In this document: one piece after another, positions 17,569 through 26,096 of the stretch
Layout of the letters: each line of letters opens with the position of its first letter
How positions within the stretch are numbered: position 1 is the first letter of the stretch
From: Deltaproteobacteria bacterium
GTDB lineage: Bacteria; Myxococcota_A; Polyangia; Haliangiales; Haliangiaceae
Reading direction: 5' to 3'
DNA: 64,000 nt
Assembly: GCA_020630875.1 (NCBI GenBank)
Contig: JAHDIH010000005.1
Coordinates: forward strand, 372,001 to 436,000
Program-made: the position numbers and the translations under genes
The notes under the pieces: model-generated
Databases searched by the model: none
Told to the model about the DNA's origin: nothing
What the model saw: the letters and a program-made list of their open reading frames with translations, nothing else

Positions 17569-18792
17569 ATGTTGAGGCTGACTCAGATAGCTGCGTTGCT
17601 CGCAGTAACAGCGTGTACCGTGACGGATCCGCTTTCCTGTGACCAGGACAACATCTGTAGCGACCCGGACAGACCGTTTTGCGACGTCGATGGGGTTTAC
17701 GAGATTTCCAACGGTATTGGCTTTACGTGCATTCCAAGACCTGAGTTGGTTTATTGCTCTGAAGAGGCCCATGCTTGTTTTGATGGGGTGCAATACGACT
17801 GCGGCAAGGAGGAAGTGACCACTTCTTCAGTTTGCCAGTTCGGTTGCAACAGGGCGGGTACCGGCTGTGATGTTCCTGGTTACACAGGAATCGCAAGCGT
17901 AGGAGACGGGGAGCAGGTTGTTGATTTCGATACTCCTATCATAGTTGATACGAATGCCGCAGAAATTCGGACAGACGCCGGTACAATTCCATTCGGCGAT
18001 GCTGCAATAGAGCCGGCGGTGGAAGGTGGGGCGGCTCGACTTGTGGTTCGAGTCGCGTCTTGGACTACTGACGATGTTAATGTTCAGGGAGGCCCTGCAT
18101 TGGTGATACTTTCTCAAGGCGACATCGTACTCAATGGCGAATTTGATGTCGGCACATCGGGACGGGCGTCGCAGGGTGTTTGTGGTGCGGCATGGGGTGG
18201 AAACGGCTCCGGATCCGGGTTTGGGGCGCCAGGGGGAGACTCCGGAACCTCCGTTGGCTTTACCGGTGTGTCGGGGTCGGCTCGAATGACCCCACTACGT
18301 GGTGGGTGTGGCCCGTCAGGAGCTGGGGCCGTTCACTTCGCTACGCAGCAAACTTTGCGAATCAATCGAGGTTTCATCAATGCTGCAGGGTACGGGGGGA
18401 CTTCTACTGTCAGCGGTTTTGACGGCCGCATGACCGCTGGCGGCTCTGGTGGCGGTGTCTTAATTGAGGCCGACAAGTTGGAAATTGCGCGAGGGTCAGG
18501 CATTACAGCAAATGGCGGCTCGGGAGCTTGCCTCCCTGTCATAAGTCCGTCTGGGAACCAGACTTTTCCAGGTAATCGAGGAAGCAAGGAACTGGGCGTT
18601 ACAGAAGGGCCAGATGCTTGCGTAGCCGGCGTCGGAGGCGGCGGTGGTTCCCCTGTGGGCGGTGATAAAGCGGAAGGATCCGCAGGCGGCGGAGTCGGCA
18701 GGATTCGCATCAATACAGCTGATGGATGGACCGGAGAGGGATTGATCACGCCGAGGCCATCGCTGGGGACTCTTTACCTTCAATATCAGTGA
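17569..18792 (+). CDS. Gly-rich, Cys-rich surface lipoprotein (paralogue 1)
   Basis: A 407-residue lipoprotein; MLRLTQIAALLAVTACT gives the lipobox VTAC. The mature N-terminus (about 20-105) is a Cys-rich module with ICSDPDRPFCDVDGVYE and spaced Cys pairs, like EGF-like modules in myxobacterial surface proteins. The remaining 300 residues are Gly/Ser/Ala-rich with short beta strands (LVILSQGDIVLNGEFDVG, GSGGGVLIEADKLEIARGSG), the look of a right-handed beta-helix with Gly-rich loops. No catalytic domain is recognised. It is followed directly by a paralogue (17569 and 18813 genes), and the pair probably forms an operon after tRNA-Thr. Surface exposure is inferred. Confidence 0.82.
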   Translation: MLRLTQIAALLAVTACTVTDPLSCDQDNICSDPDRPFCDVDGVYEISNGIGFTCIPRPELVYCSEEAHACFDGVQYDCGKEEVTTSSVCQFGCNRAGTGCDVPGYTGIASVGDGEQVVDFDTPIIVDTNAAEIRTDAGTIPFGDAAIEPAVEGGAARLVVRVASWTTDDVNVQGGPALVILSQGDIVLNGEFDVGTSGRASQGVCGAAWGGNGSGSGFGAPGGDSGTSVGFTGVSGSARMTPLRGGCGPSGAGAVHFATQQTLRINRGFINAAGYGGTSTVSGFDGRMTAGGSGGGVLIEADKLEIARGSGITANGGSGACLPVISPSGNQTFPGNRGSKELGVTEGPDACVAGVGGGGGSPVGGDKAEGSAGGGVGRIRINTADGWTGEGLITPRPSLGTLYLQYQ

Positions 18793-18812
18793 GAATGCTG
18801 ATACAAGACATC

Positions 18813-20027
18813 ATGTTTCGGCTATTGGCGATATTACTGGTTTTAGTGTCATGTACCACGGGAGAGAAATTTCCATTCAAGTGCCCGTCTGATGGTATTT
18901 GCACTGATCCAGAACGACCTTTCTGTGACGTCAACGGCGTCTATCCGGAGTCGCAAAACATCCCGAATACCTGCATTCCCGAGCAAGACGAATTCTACTG
19001 CGAGACCCATGGCACCTTCTGTGATGGCAATGATTTCTACGTCTGTGCTGCGGGAAAATTCACCACGCCAACCAATTGCAACTTAGGATGCAGCGAAGAA
19101 GGAACTCCCCACTGCAAACGCATCGTACCTTCCAATAATCTTTTGCAGTTTATGGATATGACGCACCAGTCTCAGCATTTCAAGTTTGGCAACGAGGTGG
19201 TCATAGACACAGACGCAGAGTTAGTAACGGAAGGTGGAGTGCCGGTGCCGGTACCGATGCTCTTTATTCCCTCCAACGAAAATGATGGCGTGGAGTTGGC
19301 GGTTCTATTTGCTAAAAGCTTTTCCGCGGAAGAGGTCATGGTAGTCGGCAGGTCGGCTTTCGCTATTGTGGCCACCGGGCCGATTGAACTCCGTAACACG
19401 TTTAAAATTGGCAACGCCGGCTACTACCACAAAGGGTGTGCGGACCAGTGTCCCGCGGGAGGTGTCGGAGGCGGCGGTCAAGGCAATGACGGAATGGGGG
19501 GAGATGGAGCTGTTGGATTTGATGGAGGAGGTGCGCACGCTACAAGAACCATCGAGCCTTTGGTTGGGGGATGCAGTGAACTCTCTGGCGGCGCGCTGCA
19601 GCTCGCGTCGTCGACCAGTGTCACCATCACCGGCGAAATACACGCGATGGGCAAGGGTGGAACTCAAAGCGCAGCCTGCGTAGCTGGCGGTGGCGCAGGT
19701 GGCTCGGTGCTTATCGAAGCGCCGGTAGTGGAGATTTCAGATGGTGGTGGCATCTCTGCGAACGGCGGCAGTGGAGCTTGTGAATCCAAAAGTGGAAACG
19801 ATGGAGAATTTAGTGACCAACCAAAGGTCGGAGCATCCTGCGGAGCAAACGGTGTTGGCGGGGATGGCGCTGCTGGGTTAGTTGGAGCAGGTGACGGAAG
19901 GCAGGGGGCCGCCGGCGGGGGCGGGGCGGGCATCATCGTCATTAACAGTTCGGCTGGCATCTTCGAACCAGGTGAGGGAACCGTTATCAGCCCCGTCCAT
20001 AAAGAGGGCACCGTCACAATCGAGTAG
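18813..20027 (+). CDS. Gly-rich, Cys-rich surface lipoprotein (paralogue 2)
   Basis: Paralogue of the preceding gene, 404 residues. MFRLLAILLVLVSCTTGE is the lipoprotein signal with lipobox LVSC. The Cys-rich N-module is strikingly conserved between the two (GICTDPERPFCDVNGVYPES against ICSDPDRPFCDVDGVYEISN), and both share GSVLIEAPVVEI/GGVLIEADKLEI and a GISANGGSGAC/GITANGGSGAC block. The middle differs, and this copy has longer Gly-rich runs near the end (GAAGGGGAGIIVINSS). I chose ATG 18813 by analogy to the signal of paralogue 1; ATG 18795 would add six residues. Spacing of about 20 bp suggests cotranscription. Confidence 0.82.
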   Translation: MFRLLAILLVLVSCTTGEKFPFKCPSDGICTDPERPFCDVNGVYPESQNIPNTCIPEQDEFYCETHGTFCDGNDFYVCAAGKFTTPTNCNLGCSEEGTPHCKRIVPSNNLLQFMDMTHQSQHFKFGNEVVIDTDAELVTEGGVPVPVPMLFIPSNENDGVELAVLFAKSFSAEEVMVVGRSAFAIVATGPIELRNTFKIGNAGYYHKGCADQCPAGGVGGGGQGNDGMGGDGAVGFDGGGAHATRTIEPLVGGCSELSGGALQLASSTSVTITGEIHAMGKGGTQSAACVAGGGAGGSVLIEAPVVEISDGGGISANGGSGACESKSGNDGEFSDQPKVGASCGANGVGGDGAAGLVGAGDGRQGAAGGGGAGIIVINSSAGIFEPGEGTVISPVHKEGTVTIE

Positions 20028-20062
20028 CTTGCAGCCGCCCGCTTGGTTCAACACGCTGCAGA

Positions 20063-20383
20063 TTACCTAGTACAACCGCATTCTTCTGGCAAAAAGGCTG
20101 CTTGATCGTTGTCTTTGGCAACGAGCTTACCCTGTAAGATAGTACTTTTAGTGAGTTGAGCATGTCTATGTACTCCAATTCTTCTCACCTCTGTACCAGC
20201 TAGTTTTTCCATATAGCGTCTTCGCCCCCCTTTGCTGAAGGTAGAAGCGGCGGGAGATCGGAAGTCGCAATTGCCATGGCATCTAAATGTCCCGTTCGAA
20301 GTTTCGGCGAAAATTCCCACTACTTTTGAAGAGGCTATTGAGGAAGTTGTAAGGAGGAGAAGGGCCTCAATTGCTGATTTCAT
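20063..20383 (-). CDS. small exported Cys-containing protein
   Basis: A 106-residue candidate with a plausible Sec signal peptide (MKSAIEALLLLTTSSIASSK). The mature part is basic, with two paired-Cys motifs (FRCHGNCDF and EECGCT). No family is recognised. There is no strong ribosome site, and it lies alone between the Gly-rich lipoprotein gene (convergent) and oxyR (divergent). The signal peptide and clean fit to the gap favour a real gene, but support is moderate. Confidence 0.5.
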   Translation of the reverse strand: MKSAIEALLLLTTSSIASSKVVGIFAETSNGTFRCHGNCDFRSPAASTFSKGGRRRYMEKLAGTEVRRIGVHRHAQLTKSTILQGKLVAKDNDQAAFLPEECGCTR

Positions 20384-20432
20384 GACGGGTTAACCAGTGC
20401 GAATGGAAACTATTTCGTCTGAATGATGCTTA

Positions 20433-20452
20433 CTGCGATCGCTTGATCGTAG
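20433..20452. promoter_or_regulatory. inverted repeat upstream of oxyR
   Basis: CTGCGATC and GATCGTAG form an 8 bp inverted repeat with one mismatch around a 4 bp spacer, ending 10 bp before the oxyR ATG. It could be an operator or part of the promoter; it does not match the OxyR box. Confidence 0.3.
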
Positions 20453-20462
20453 ATTACAAACA

Positions 20463-21413
20463 ATGCCAACCATCACTCAGCTTTCGTACCTCCTCGCAGT
20501 GGAAAAACACGGCCACTTTGGACGTGCTGCGGCTGCCCTCGATGTGTCGCAGCCGACGTTGTCGTCGCAGGTCCAGAAAGTAGAGACGGAACTTGAAACG
20601 CCGATTTTTAATCGCAGAAGCAAACCCATTCAGGCAACAGAAGCGGGGAAGGTGATTTTAAAGTTGGCCGCTGAAGTCGTGGCGGTACATAGCAATTTAA
20701 TGGCTGCAGCTTCTGGTGACAAAGGGAAGGTGGAAGGCCCGTTTACGTTGGCATTGATTCCAACGCTCGCCCCATACGTGCTTCCTTGGTTTGTGAAGTC
20801 TTTTTCCGAGCGCTACGCGAGCGTGCAGCTTCAGGTTGTGGAGCTCACGACAGACGAAATCATCAGTGAAATTGCCGCAAACCGTGTAGATGCAGGGATA
20901 CTTGCAACCCCACTCGGCGAGGGGGGCCTTGTTGAGCATCGGTTGTTCTACGATCCGTTCTACGTATACGCCCATCCGGATGAGTCCATACTGAAGAACG
21001 AAGGCATGGATCCTTCTGCGCTTGATGCTGAACATTTATGGCTGCTTGACGACGGCCATTGTTTTCGTGCGCAGGTCATTAATTTGTGCGGCATGGGCAA
21101 GCAATCTAACTTACCCAACGTAGTGTTTGCGGGCGGCAGCTTTGAAACCATAAAAAACCTTATCGATCAAACCTCTGGATATACGCTGATTCCCGAGACG
21201 TTTGCTAGGACCCTCCCGTGGGAAGTGCGAAACCGACAGGTGCGGTCGTTTTCAACGCGGGTTCCAACCCGAGAGGTTAGCTTGGTTCATCACTCCAAAA
21301 CTTGGAAAACGTCGATTGTTTCCGCATTGGCTGAATTGGTGCAGGAAACACTTCCTGCTGCGTTTAGCCCAACATTGGCGGATGAAGAAGTACTTCCAAT
21401 TCGGCTGAGCTAA
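20463..21413 (+). CDS. oxyR: hydrogen-peroxide-sensing LysR regulator OxyR
   Basis: A 316-residue LysR-type regulator. The N-terminal winged helix reads FGRAAAALDVSQPTLSSQVQ (about 19-38). The regulatory domain contains LLDDGHCFRAQVINLC, with Cys200 and Cys209 separated by eight residues, exactly the spacing of the redox pair C199/C208 in E. coli OxyR that forms a disulphide on contact with H2O2. It activates peroxide-defence genes, and ahpC/ahpF follow directly. An ATAG-N7-CTAT box lies between it and ahpC. Length is slightly above E. coli OxyR (305), owing to a C-terminal tail. Confidence 0.95.
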   Translation: MPTITQLSYLLAVEKHGHFGRAAAALDVSQPTLSSQVQKVETELETPIFNRRSKPIQATEAGKVILKLAAEVVAVHSNLMAAASGDKGKVEGPFTLALIPTLAPYVLPWFVKSFSERYASVQLQVVELTTDEIISEIAANRVDAGILATPLGEGGLVEHRLFYDPFYVYAHPDESILKNEGMDPSALDAEHLWLLDDGHCFRAQVINLCGMGKQSNLPNVVFAGGSFETIKNLIDQTSGYTLIPETFARTLPWEVRNRQVRSFSTRVPTREVSLVHHSKTWKTSIVSALAELVQETLPAAFSPTLADEEVLPIRLS

Positions 21414-21422
21414 GCCACCTTC

Positions 21423-21453
21423 ATACTTTGATAGCCTGTGCCTATCGAAGTAT
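21423..21453. promoter_or_regulatory. OxyR-type binding site upstream of ahpC
   Basis: ATACTTTGATAG and CTATCGAAGTAT form an imperfect inverted repeat (11 of 12 positions) around the spacer CCTGTGC. At its heart is ATAG-N7-CTAT, the spacing of an OxyR half-site. It lies 67 bp before the ahpC ATG and 10 bp after the oxyR stop. A TATTTT at 21463-21468 could serve as the -10 of an OxyR-activated promoter. Confidence 0.65.
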
Positions 21454-21520
21454 TGCGCCAGCTATTTTACCTGCGGGCTAAGCTTTGGCATGCTGCCACC
21501 ATCAAACAAAAGGAAACGAT

Positions 21521-22087
21521 ATGAAAACACTAATTAACTCAACAGTACCCGAATTCAAAGCTCAAGCATTTTACAAAAACGACTTTGTAGAAATCACTAA
21601 CGACAACTTGAAGGGCAAATGGTCTATCTTCTTTTTCTACCCAGCAGACTTCACATTCGTTTGCCCAACCGAACTCGGCGACATGGCAGACAAATACGCT
21701 GACTTTCAAAAGCTAGGGGTAGAAGTTTACTCGGTTAGCACCGACACGCACTTCACTCATAAGGCATGGCATGATGCCAGCCCCACGATCAAGAAAATTA
21801 CCTACCCAATGCTCGCAGACCCAACAGGGAAACTTTCTAAGGCATTTGGGGTCTACATCAAGGAAGCAGGGCTCGCTTATCGCGGAACGTTCTTGATCGC
21901 ACCTGATGGCAAGATCAAGATTGCAGAAGTACAAGACAATGCCGTTGGCAGAAATGCTGACGAGCTTTTCCGTAAAGTTCAAGCTGCACAATTTGTGGCT
22001 GAAAATCCAAACGAAGTTTGTCCTGCGAAATGGACGCCAGGCGCTAAGACCTTAAAGCCGGGTCTTGATCTTGTAGGAAAAATCTAA
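21521..22087 (+). CDS. ahpC: alkyl hydroperoxide reductase subunit C (2-Cys peroxiredoxin)
   Basis: The 188-residue product is AhpC, which reduces H2O2 and organic peroxides in the cytoplasm. The peroxidatic Cys48 lies in DFTFVCPTELGDMAD and the resolving Cys167 in NEVCPAKW. Length and motifs match E. coli AhpC (187 residues). The start at ATG 21521 follows a good AAAGGAAACG ribosome site. It is recharged by AhpF, encoded 73 bp downstream, and is likely switched on by OxyR through the upstream box. Confidence 0.98.
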   Translation: MKTLINSTVPEFKAQAFYKNDFVEITNDNLKGKWSIFFFYPADFTFVCPTELGDMADKYADFQKLGVEVYSVSTDTHFTHKAWHDASPTIKKITYPMLADPTGKLSKAFGVYIKEAGLAYRGTFLIAPDGKIKIAEVQDNAVGRNADELFRKVQAAQFVAENPNEVCPAKWTPGAKTLKPGLDLVGKI

Positions 22088-22105
22088 CCACAACCATTCG
22101 ACTAG

Positions 22106-22132
22106 AACGCAGCACCGAATTGGTGCTGCGTT
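22106..22132 (+). other. intercistronic hairpin between ahpC and ahpF
   Basis: AACGCAGCACC and GGTGCTGCGTT form a perfect 11 bp stem with loop GAATT. No run of T follows, so it is not a typical terminator. It may protect the ahpC mRNA 3' end or lower readthrough into ahpF, giving more AhpC than AhpF. Confidence 0.6.
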
Positions 22133-22160
22133 ACCTTAACAAATTCAACTGGAGGAACTC

Positions 22161-23696
22161 ATGCTGGACCAAGCCATTGTCGACCAGCTGACTGTCGTCT
22201 TCGAAAAACTCGATGACTCGTTAGCACTCGTTTATCAAAAATCAGATCACGCGAAACAGGGAGAGCTTGTCGAAATGCTTACTGGCGTAGCAGAGACCAG
22301 TGCAAGGATTACGGCTAGAGAAGCGGACGGTGCGTCGCCGGTGCCTCGCTTTTGGATCGAAAAAAACGGAGTGGAGGTTGGTATTGCGTTCACGGGAATT
22401 CCCGGTGGTCATGAGTTTACGTCGCTTATCCTCGCAATCTTGAACGGCGACGGCAAAGGCAAACTACCAGACAAGCCGATGCAAAAACGAATCCGTGGAA
22501 TTGGCAGGGCGACGATAAGAACGTTCGTTTCGCTGTCTTGTGAGAACTGCCCGGAAGTAGTGCAGTCGTTAAACCTCATTGCGGCACTAAATTCAGATGT
22601 GACTCACGAGATGGTAGATGGAGAGTTTGCTCAAGGCGAAATTGACCGGCTCAGTATCCAGGGGGTGCCGGCAGTGATTGCTAGCGATAAGCTGTTGAGT
22701 TCTGGCGCTGCGACTATGGCGGACTTACTGCCAAAGCTTGAGGGCGAATTTGGAACTTCAGCAGAAGATAGCGCCGATCTTGGAAGTTGCGATGTTGCGG
22801 TCATCGGTGGTGGCCCTGCAGGTGCGACGGCGGCAATTTATACCGCCCGTAAAGGAATGAAGACCGTGTTGATCACGGACCGTCTTGGTGGCCAACTGCA
22901 AGACACTAAAAGTATCGAAAATTTTATCTCAGTGCCTTACACTGAAGGGCCTGCGCTTTCCGCTAATCTCGGCCAGCACATGTCGGCCTACGATATTGAC
23001 TTGCTCGAACATCGGCGGGTCTCGGATGTAGAGACTGGAGATGGCGTAAGAATAGAAATGGAAAGCGGCGAAGTGTTGCAAGCTAAAACGTTGGTTGTCA
23101 CTACTGGCGCCAAATGGCGAGAGCTCAACGTTCCCGGAGAAAAAGAGTACCTTGGGCGAGGCGTTGCGTTTTGCCCTCATTGTGATGGTCCTTATTATAA
23201 AGGGAAAGACATCGCCGTGATTGGAGGGGGCAATTCCGGAGTCGAAGCCGCGATTGATTTGGCGGGCATTGTGGCGTCGGTAGTGGTGGTCGAATATTCG
23301 GATGAGCTTAAAGCAGATGCTGTGCTTGTTGATAAACTAAAGTCGCTTCCCAACGCGTCTTTCGTAGTTAATGCAAAGACAACAGAGATTTTAGGCGACG
23401 ACAGCAAAGTGACCGCTTTGGTCTACGAAAATCGCGAAAGTGGGGAGGCCGTAACCATCCCTTTAGCGGGAGTGTTCGTGCAGATTGGGCTCATCCCCAA
23501 TAGTAAGTTTCTTTCCGGCGTGGTGGAAATGAATCGCTACGGCGAAATTGAGATTGACGACAAGTGCCGCACGAGCGCCAAAGGGATTTATGCGGCAGGA
23601 GATGTGACTACGGTGCCGTATAAGCAAATCGTTGTCGCGATGGGCGAGGGCGCGAAGGCCGGGTTGGCTGCTTTCGAAGATCTCATGGTCGGTTAA
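22161..23696 (+). CDS. ahpF: alkyl hydroperoxide reductase subunit F
   Basis: A 511-residue NADH-dependent flavoprotein that reduces AhpC. The N-terminal double thioredoxin-like domain ends with redox pair Cys127/Cys130 ([11 protein letters not shown]). The FAD domain begins at [20 protein letters not shown] (210-229); the thioredoxin-reductase-like active pair is Cys338/Cys341 in [12 protein letters not shown], followed by the NADH motif [19 protein letters not shown] and a C-terminal [20 protein letters not shown]. Length equals that of E. coli AhpF (521) within ten residues. GGAGGAACTC before ATG 22161 is a strong ribosome site. Confidence 0.98.
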   Translation: MLDQAIVDQLTVVFEKLDDSLALVYQKSDHAKQGELVEMLTGVAETSARITAREADGASPVPRFWIEKNGVEVGIAFTGIPGGHEFTSLILAILNGDGKGKLPDKPMQKRIRGIGRATIRTFVSLSCENCPEVVQSLNLIAALNSDVTHEMVDGEFAQGEIDRLSIQGVPAVIASDKLLSSGAATMADLLPKLEGEFGTSAEDSADLGSCDVAVIGGGPAGATAAIYTARKGMKTVLITDRLGGQLQDTKSIENFISVPYTEGPALSANLGQHMSAYDIDLLEHRRVSDVETGDGVRIEMESGEVLQAKTLVVTTGAKWRELNVPGEKEYLGRGVAFCPHCDGPYYKGKDIAVIGGGNSGVEAAIDLAGIVASVVVVEYSDELKADAVLVDKLKSLPNASFVVNAKTTEILGDDSKVTALVYENRESGEAVTIPLAGVFVQIGLIPNSKFLSGVVEMNRYGEIEIDDKCRTSAKGIYAAGDVTTVPYKQIVVAMGEGAKAGLAAFEDLMVG

Positions 23697-23771
23697 CGTT
23701 GTTTACAATAGCGTTCTTAGGCTAATAGTGAGCTGACTAGCAATTTCGTAGACGCCGCGGTAATGTAAAGT

Positions 23772-24965
23772 GTGCTACGTGGAGCCAATATTGTACTAGG
23801 CGTGTCTGGCGGAATTGCGGCGTATAAGTCTGCATATTTAACGCGGCTATTGGTTAAAGCTGGCGCAAACGTTTCTGTCGCAATGACAGAGGCTGCTCAA
23901 GAATTTATAGGTCGCGCCACCTTTCAGGCGTTGTCTGGTAATCCAGTCTTCACAAACCTTTGGAGTGCAAGGCAGGAAGCCGATATCGGACACATTACCC
24001 TCGCTGACAAGGCCGGCCTGGTTGTCGTAGCACCAGCAACCGCGACTACGATTGCGCGACTTGCTACAGGTGCTGCTTGCGATCCTGTGTCCTGCGTTGC
24101 TCTCGCGACGACGGCACCGTTACTGTTGGCTCCCTCCATGAACGTCAACATGTGGAATAATCCAGTTACTCAAAGGAACTTATCGACGCTACGCAGTGTT
24201 TGTGGCGCGCAGATAGTGGAACCGGATGTGGGGTATCTCGCTTGTAATTGGACGGGCAAAGGACGCATGGCAGAGCCAGAGCAGATTCTCTCTGCAATCG
24301 AGGCTGCACTGAGTCCTAACTTGTTGGCGGGGAAAAAAGTGGTAATTACCGCAGGCCCCACTAGAGAAATGCTGGATCCGGTGCGCTTTCTGTCGAATCG
24401 GTCCACGGGAAAAATGGGGATGGCGTTGGCAACAGCAGCCAGTCGAAGCGGCGCAGCCGTTACCCTTATTCTTGGCCCTACGCAACTTCAACCACCTCCG
24501 GGAGTGGAGGTGATTTCTGTGGTGTCGGCGCGCGATATGGGGGATGCACTAGACAAGGTGGTGGGGCGTGCGGATTTGGTCTTTAAGGCGGCAGCTGTGG
24601 CCGACTATGCTCCAGAGGATTTTGCGATGCAAAAACTTAAGAAAGGTGAGCTTGGCGGAGAATGGTCACTTAAGCTTCGGCAAACTACCGACTTGCTTGC
24701 CAAACTCAAAGATAGTTCTGCGTTTGTAGTGGGGTTTGCAGCGGAGACCACCGATGTTGTCGCAAATGCTAAGAGTAAATGCGCTCGAAAGGGGTGCGAC
24801 GCGATTGTGGCCAACGATGTGTCGCGCAAGGATGCTGGCTTTGAATCGGATACCAACAAAGTAGTTATCGTACGTGCGAACGGCGATTGCGTTGACGTTC
24901 CCTTTGGCAGCAAAGCCGACGTAGCGACAAATATCATCGAATCAGTTGCGGGCTGGCTGAGCTAG
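23772..24965 (+). CDS. coaBC: bifunctional CoaBC (phosphopantothenoylcysteine synthetase/decarboxylase)
   Basis: A 397-residue protein with the N-terminal flavin decarboxylase (CoaC: VLGVSGGIAAYKSAYLTRLL at the start, APSMNVNMWNNP with the catalytic region near 120) and the C-terminal ligase (CoaB: VVITAGPTREMLDPVRFLSN, RSTGKMGMALA, then KAAAVADYAP and a late VANDVSRKDAGFESDTNKV). Together they convert 4'-phosphopantothenate to 4'-phosphopantetheine on the route to CoA. Start GTG 23772 has no strong ribosome site. It lies 15 bp upstream of the uracil-DNA glycosylase gene and probably forms an operon with it. Confidence 0.97.
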   Translation: MLRGANIVLGVSGGIAAYKSAYLTRLLVKAGANVSVAMTEAAQEFIGRATFQALSGNPVFTNLWSARQEADIGHITLADKAGLVVVAPATATTIARLATGAACDPVSCVALATTAPLLLAPSMNVNMWNNPVTQRNLSTLRSVCGAQIVEPDVGYLACNWTGKGRMAEPEQILSAIEAALSPNLLAGKKVVITAGPTREMLDPVRFLSNRSTGKMGMALATAASRSGAAVTLILGPTQLQPPPGVEVISVVSARDMGDALDKVVGRADLVFKAAAVADYAPEDFAMQKLKKGELGGEWSLKLRQTTDLLAKLKDSSAFVVGFAAETTDVVANAKSKCARKGCDAIVANDVSRKDAGFESDTNKVVIVRANGDCVDVPFGSKADVATNIIESVAGWLS

Positions 24966-24980
24966 GGCTACAAAGGCCTG

Positions 24981-25652
24981 GTGTCGGCCGATACCTTATC
25001 TTCCATCGCCAGCGAATTGAGTAGTCATCTAAAAGAGCTCAAAGAGAATGGGGTTGTGGGCTTACCAAAATTGCCGTCTCCGCACCGCATTTCGTTAACG
25101 ACAGTGCGGAAGGAGTTAGGGGAGTGCACTCGTTGTTCGCTCCATTCCACTAGAAAGAATATTGTCTTTGGTTCCGGGAATACTGATGCCGCACTTATGT
25201 TTGTCGGGGAAGCTCCCGGCGAAAGCGAAGACGCTCAAGGCATCCCTTTCGTTGGCAAAGCCGGGCAGCTCCTTGACAAAATGATCGGAGCAATGGGCTT
25301 TACCAGAGATGGCGTTTACGTTGCTAACGTGCTTAAGTGTCGACCGCCAAACAATAGGAATCCTGCCCCAGAGGAAATCGAGCAATGTCGCCCTTTTCTG
25401 TTTCAGCAGGTACAGGCCGTTCAACCATCGGTGATTGTTACGCTTGGCAGACCTGCAGCCAACCTTTTGCTCAACAATGATGATAAAATCGGCAACATTC
25501 GCGGAAAATTTCAGTCGCTTGGGGAAGCTTTTGTGATGCCTACGTTTCACCCCGCGTATCTGCTCCGTAATCCGGAAGCGAAACGCAACGTTTGGGAAGA
25601 TTTGCAACTCGTGATGAAGAAGCTGGATGAAATGGGCGTCACTCGGTCGTAG
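24981..25652 (+). CDS. type-4 (4Fe-4S) uracil-DNA glycosylase
   Basis: A 223-residue family-4 UDG. Signature motifs are [20 protein letters not shown] (motif 1), KAGQLLDKM and [13 protein letters not shown] (motif 2). Four Cys for the iron-sulphur cluster are seen: CTRC at the start of the fold, Cys in VLKCRPP and Cys in EIEQCRPF. It removes uracil from DNA to start base-excision repair. The N-terminus starts at GTG 24981, 15 bp after coaBC. Confidence 0.94.
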   Translation: MSADTLSSIASELSSHLKELKENGVVGLPKLPSPHRISLTTVRKELGECTRCSLHSTRKNIVFGSGNTDAALMFVGEAPGESEDAQGIPFVGKAGQLLDKMIGAMGFTRDGVYVANVLKCRPPNNRNPAPEEIEQCRPFLFQQVQAVQPSVIVTLGRPAANLLLNNDDKIGNIRGKFQSLGEAFVMPTFHPAYLLRNPEAKRNVWEDLQLVMKKLDEMGVTRS

Positions 25653-25664
25653 CTTTCATCTTGC

Positions 25665-25703
25665 AAAAAGCAACGAAAAAAATACTCCGTGGATTGAAAA
25701 AAA
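25665..25703. other. three A-tracts upstream of the HU promoter
   Basis: A-runs at 25665-25669, 25676-25682 and 25697-25703 have centres about 12 and 21 bp apart, close to one and two helical turns. They could bend the DNA upstream of the HU-family gene promoter at 25732. Confidence 0.4.
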
Positions 25704-25731
25704 TCTTTTCTTGTTGATCTCTAAATGCAAC

Positions 25732-25760
25732 TTGACGTGTTCATGAGGAGTCTCTAGAGT
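25732..25760 (+). promoter_or_regulatory. promoter of the HU-family gene
   Basis: TTGACG (25732-25737), an exact 17 bp spacer and TAGAGT (25755-25760) form a good sigma-70-type promoter. Start of transcription would be near 25767, with a short leader containing AAAGGG before ATG 25785. Confidence 0.65.
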
Positions 25761-25784
25761 TCCGCTCTCATAAAGGGTTTGTGA

Positions 25785-26096
25785 ATGACAAAACGAGAAC
25801 TAATCGACCGAGTGTACAGAAAACATGGAAAAGATGCGGGGCTTACCAAAAAGACGGTAGCATCATTGATTGATGGTGTTTTTGGTGAACTTGGAGATTA
25901 CTTTATTAAAACGCAAATCAAAGGAACCAGTACTCCTAGATTTACGTATCCAGGGTTTGGGACCTTTGCGAAGCGTAAGCAGGGGGCGCGGGTAACGACG
26001 CATCCACGTACTGGCGACAAAATCGAAATACCCGAATGCACGACGGTTCGGTTTGTCGTTGGTCGTGATCTCAAGTCACTTCTCAATGAGAAGTAG
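25785..26096 (+). CDS. HU/IHF family DNA-binding protein
   Basis: A 103-residue nucleoid protein of the HU/IHF fold. MTKRELIDRVYRKHGKDAGL and TKKTVASLIDGVFGELGDYF form the dimer helices; the beta-arm region includes FTYPGFGTFAKRKQGARVTT and NP-type residues are replaced by THPRTGDKIEIPE before VRFVVGRDLK. It binds and bends DNA. It has its own promoter, and its last codons overlap the start of the downstream lipoprotein gene by 11 bp. An insertion (KTQIKGTSTP) before the arm makes it slightly longer than E. coli HU (90). Confidence 0.94.
   Translation: MTKRELIDRVYRKHGKDAGLTKKTVASLIDGVFGELGDYFIKTQIKGTSTPRFTYPGFGTFAKRKQGARVTTHPRTGDKIEIPECTTVRFVVGRDLKSLLNEK

Noticed and set aside
18333-18749. 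Pro-rich open frame of 138 codons on the minus strand
   Set aside because: It is the antisense shadow of the Gly-rich lipoprotein gene; Gly codons read as Pro on the other strand.
18180-19930. Repetitive GGC/GGA-rich stretches as a repeat array or CRISPR
   Set aside because: They are irregular Gly codons of two protein genes, with no regular spacer and repeat lengths.
19664-20017. Pro-rich 117-codon open frame on the minus strand
   Set aside because: Antisense shadow of the second Gly-rich lipoprotein gene, with no ribosome site.
22106-22132. Hairpin after ahpC as a terminator
   Set aside because: No T-run follows the stem, so it is listed as an RNA hairpin, not a terminator.
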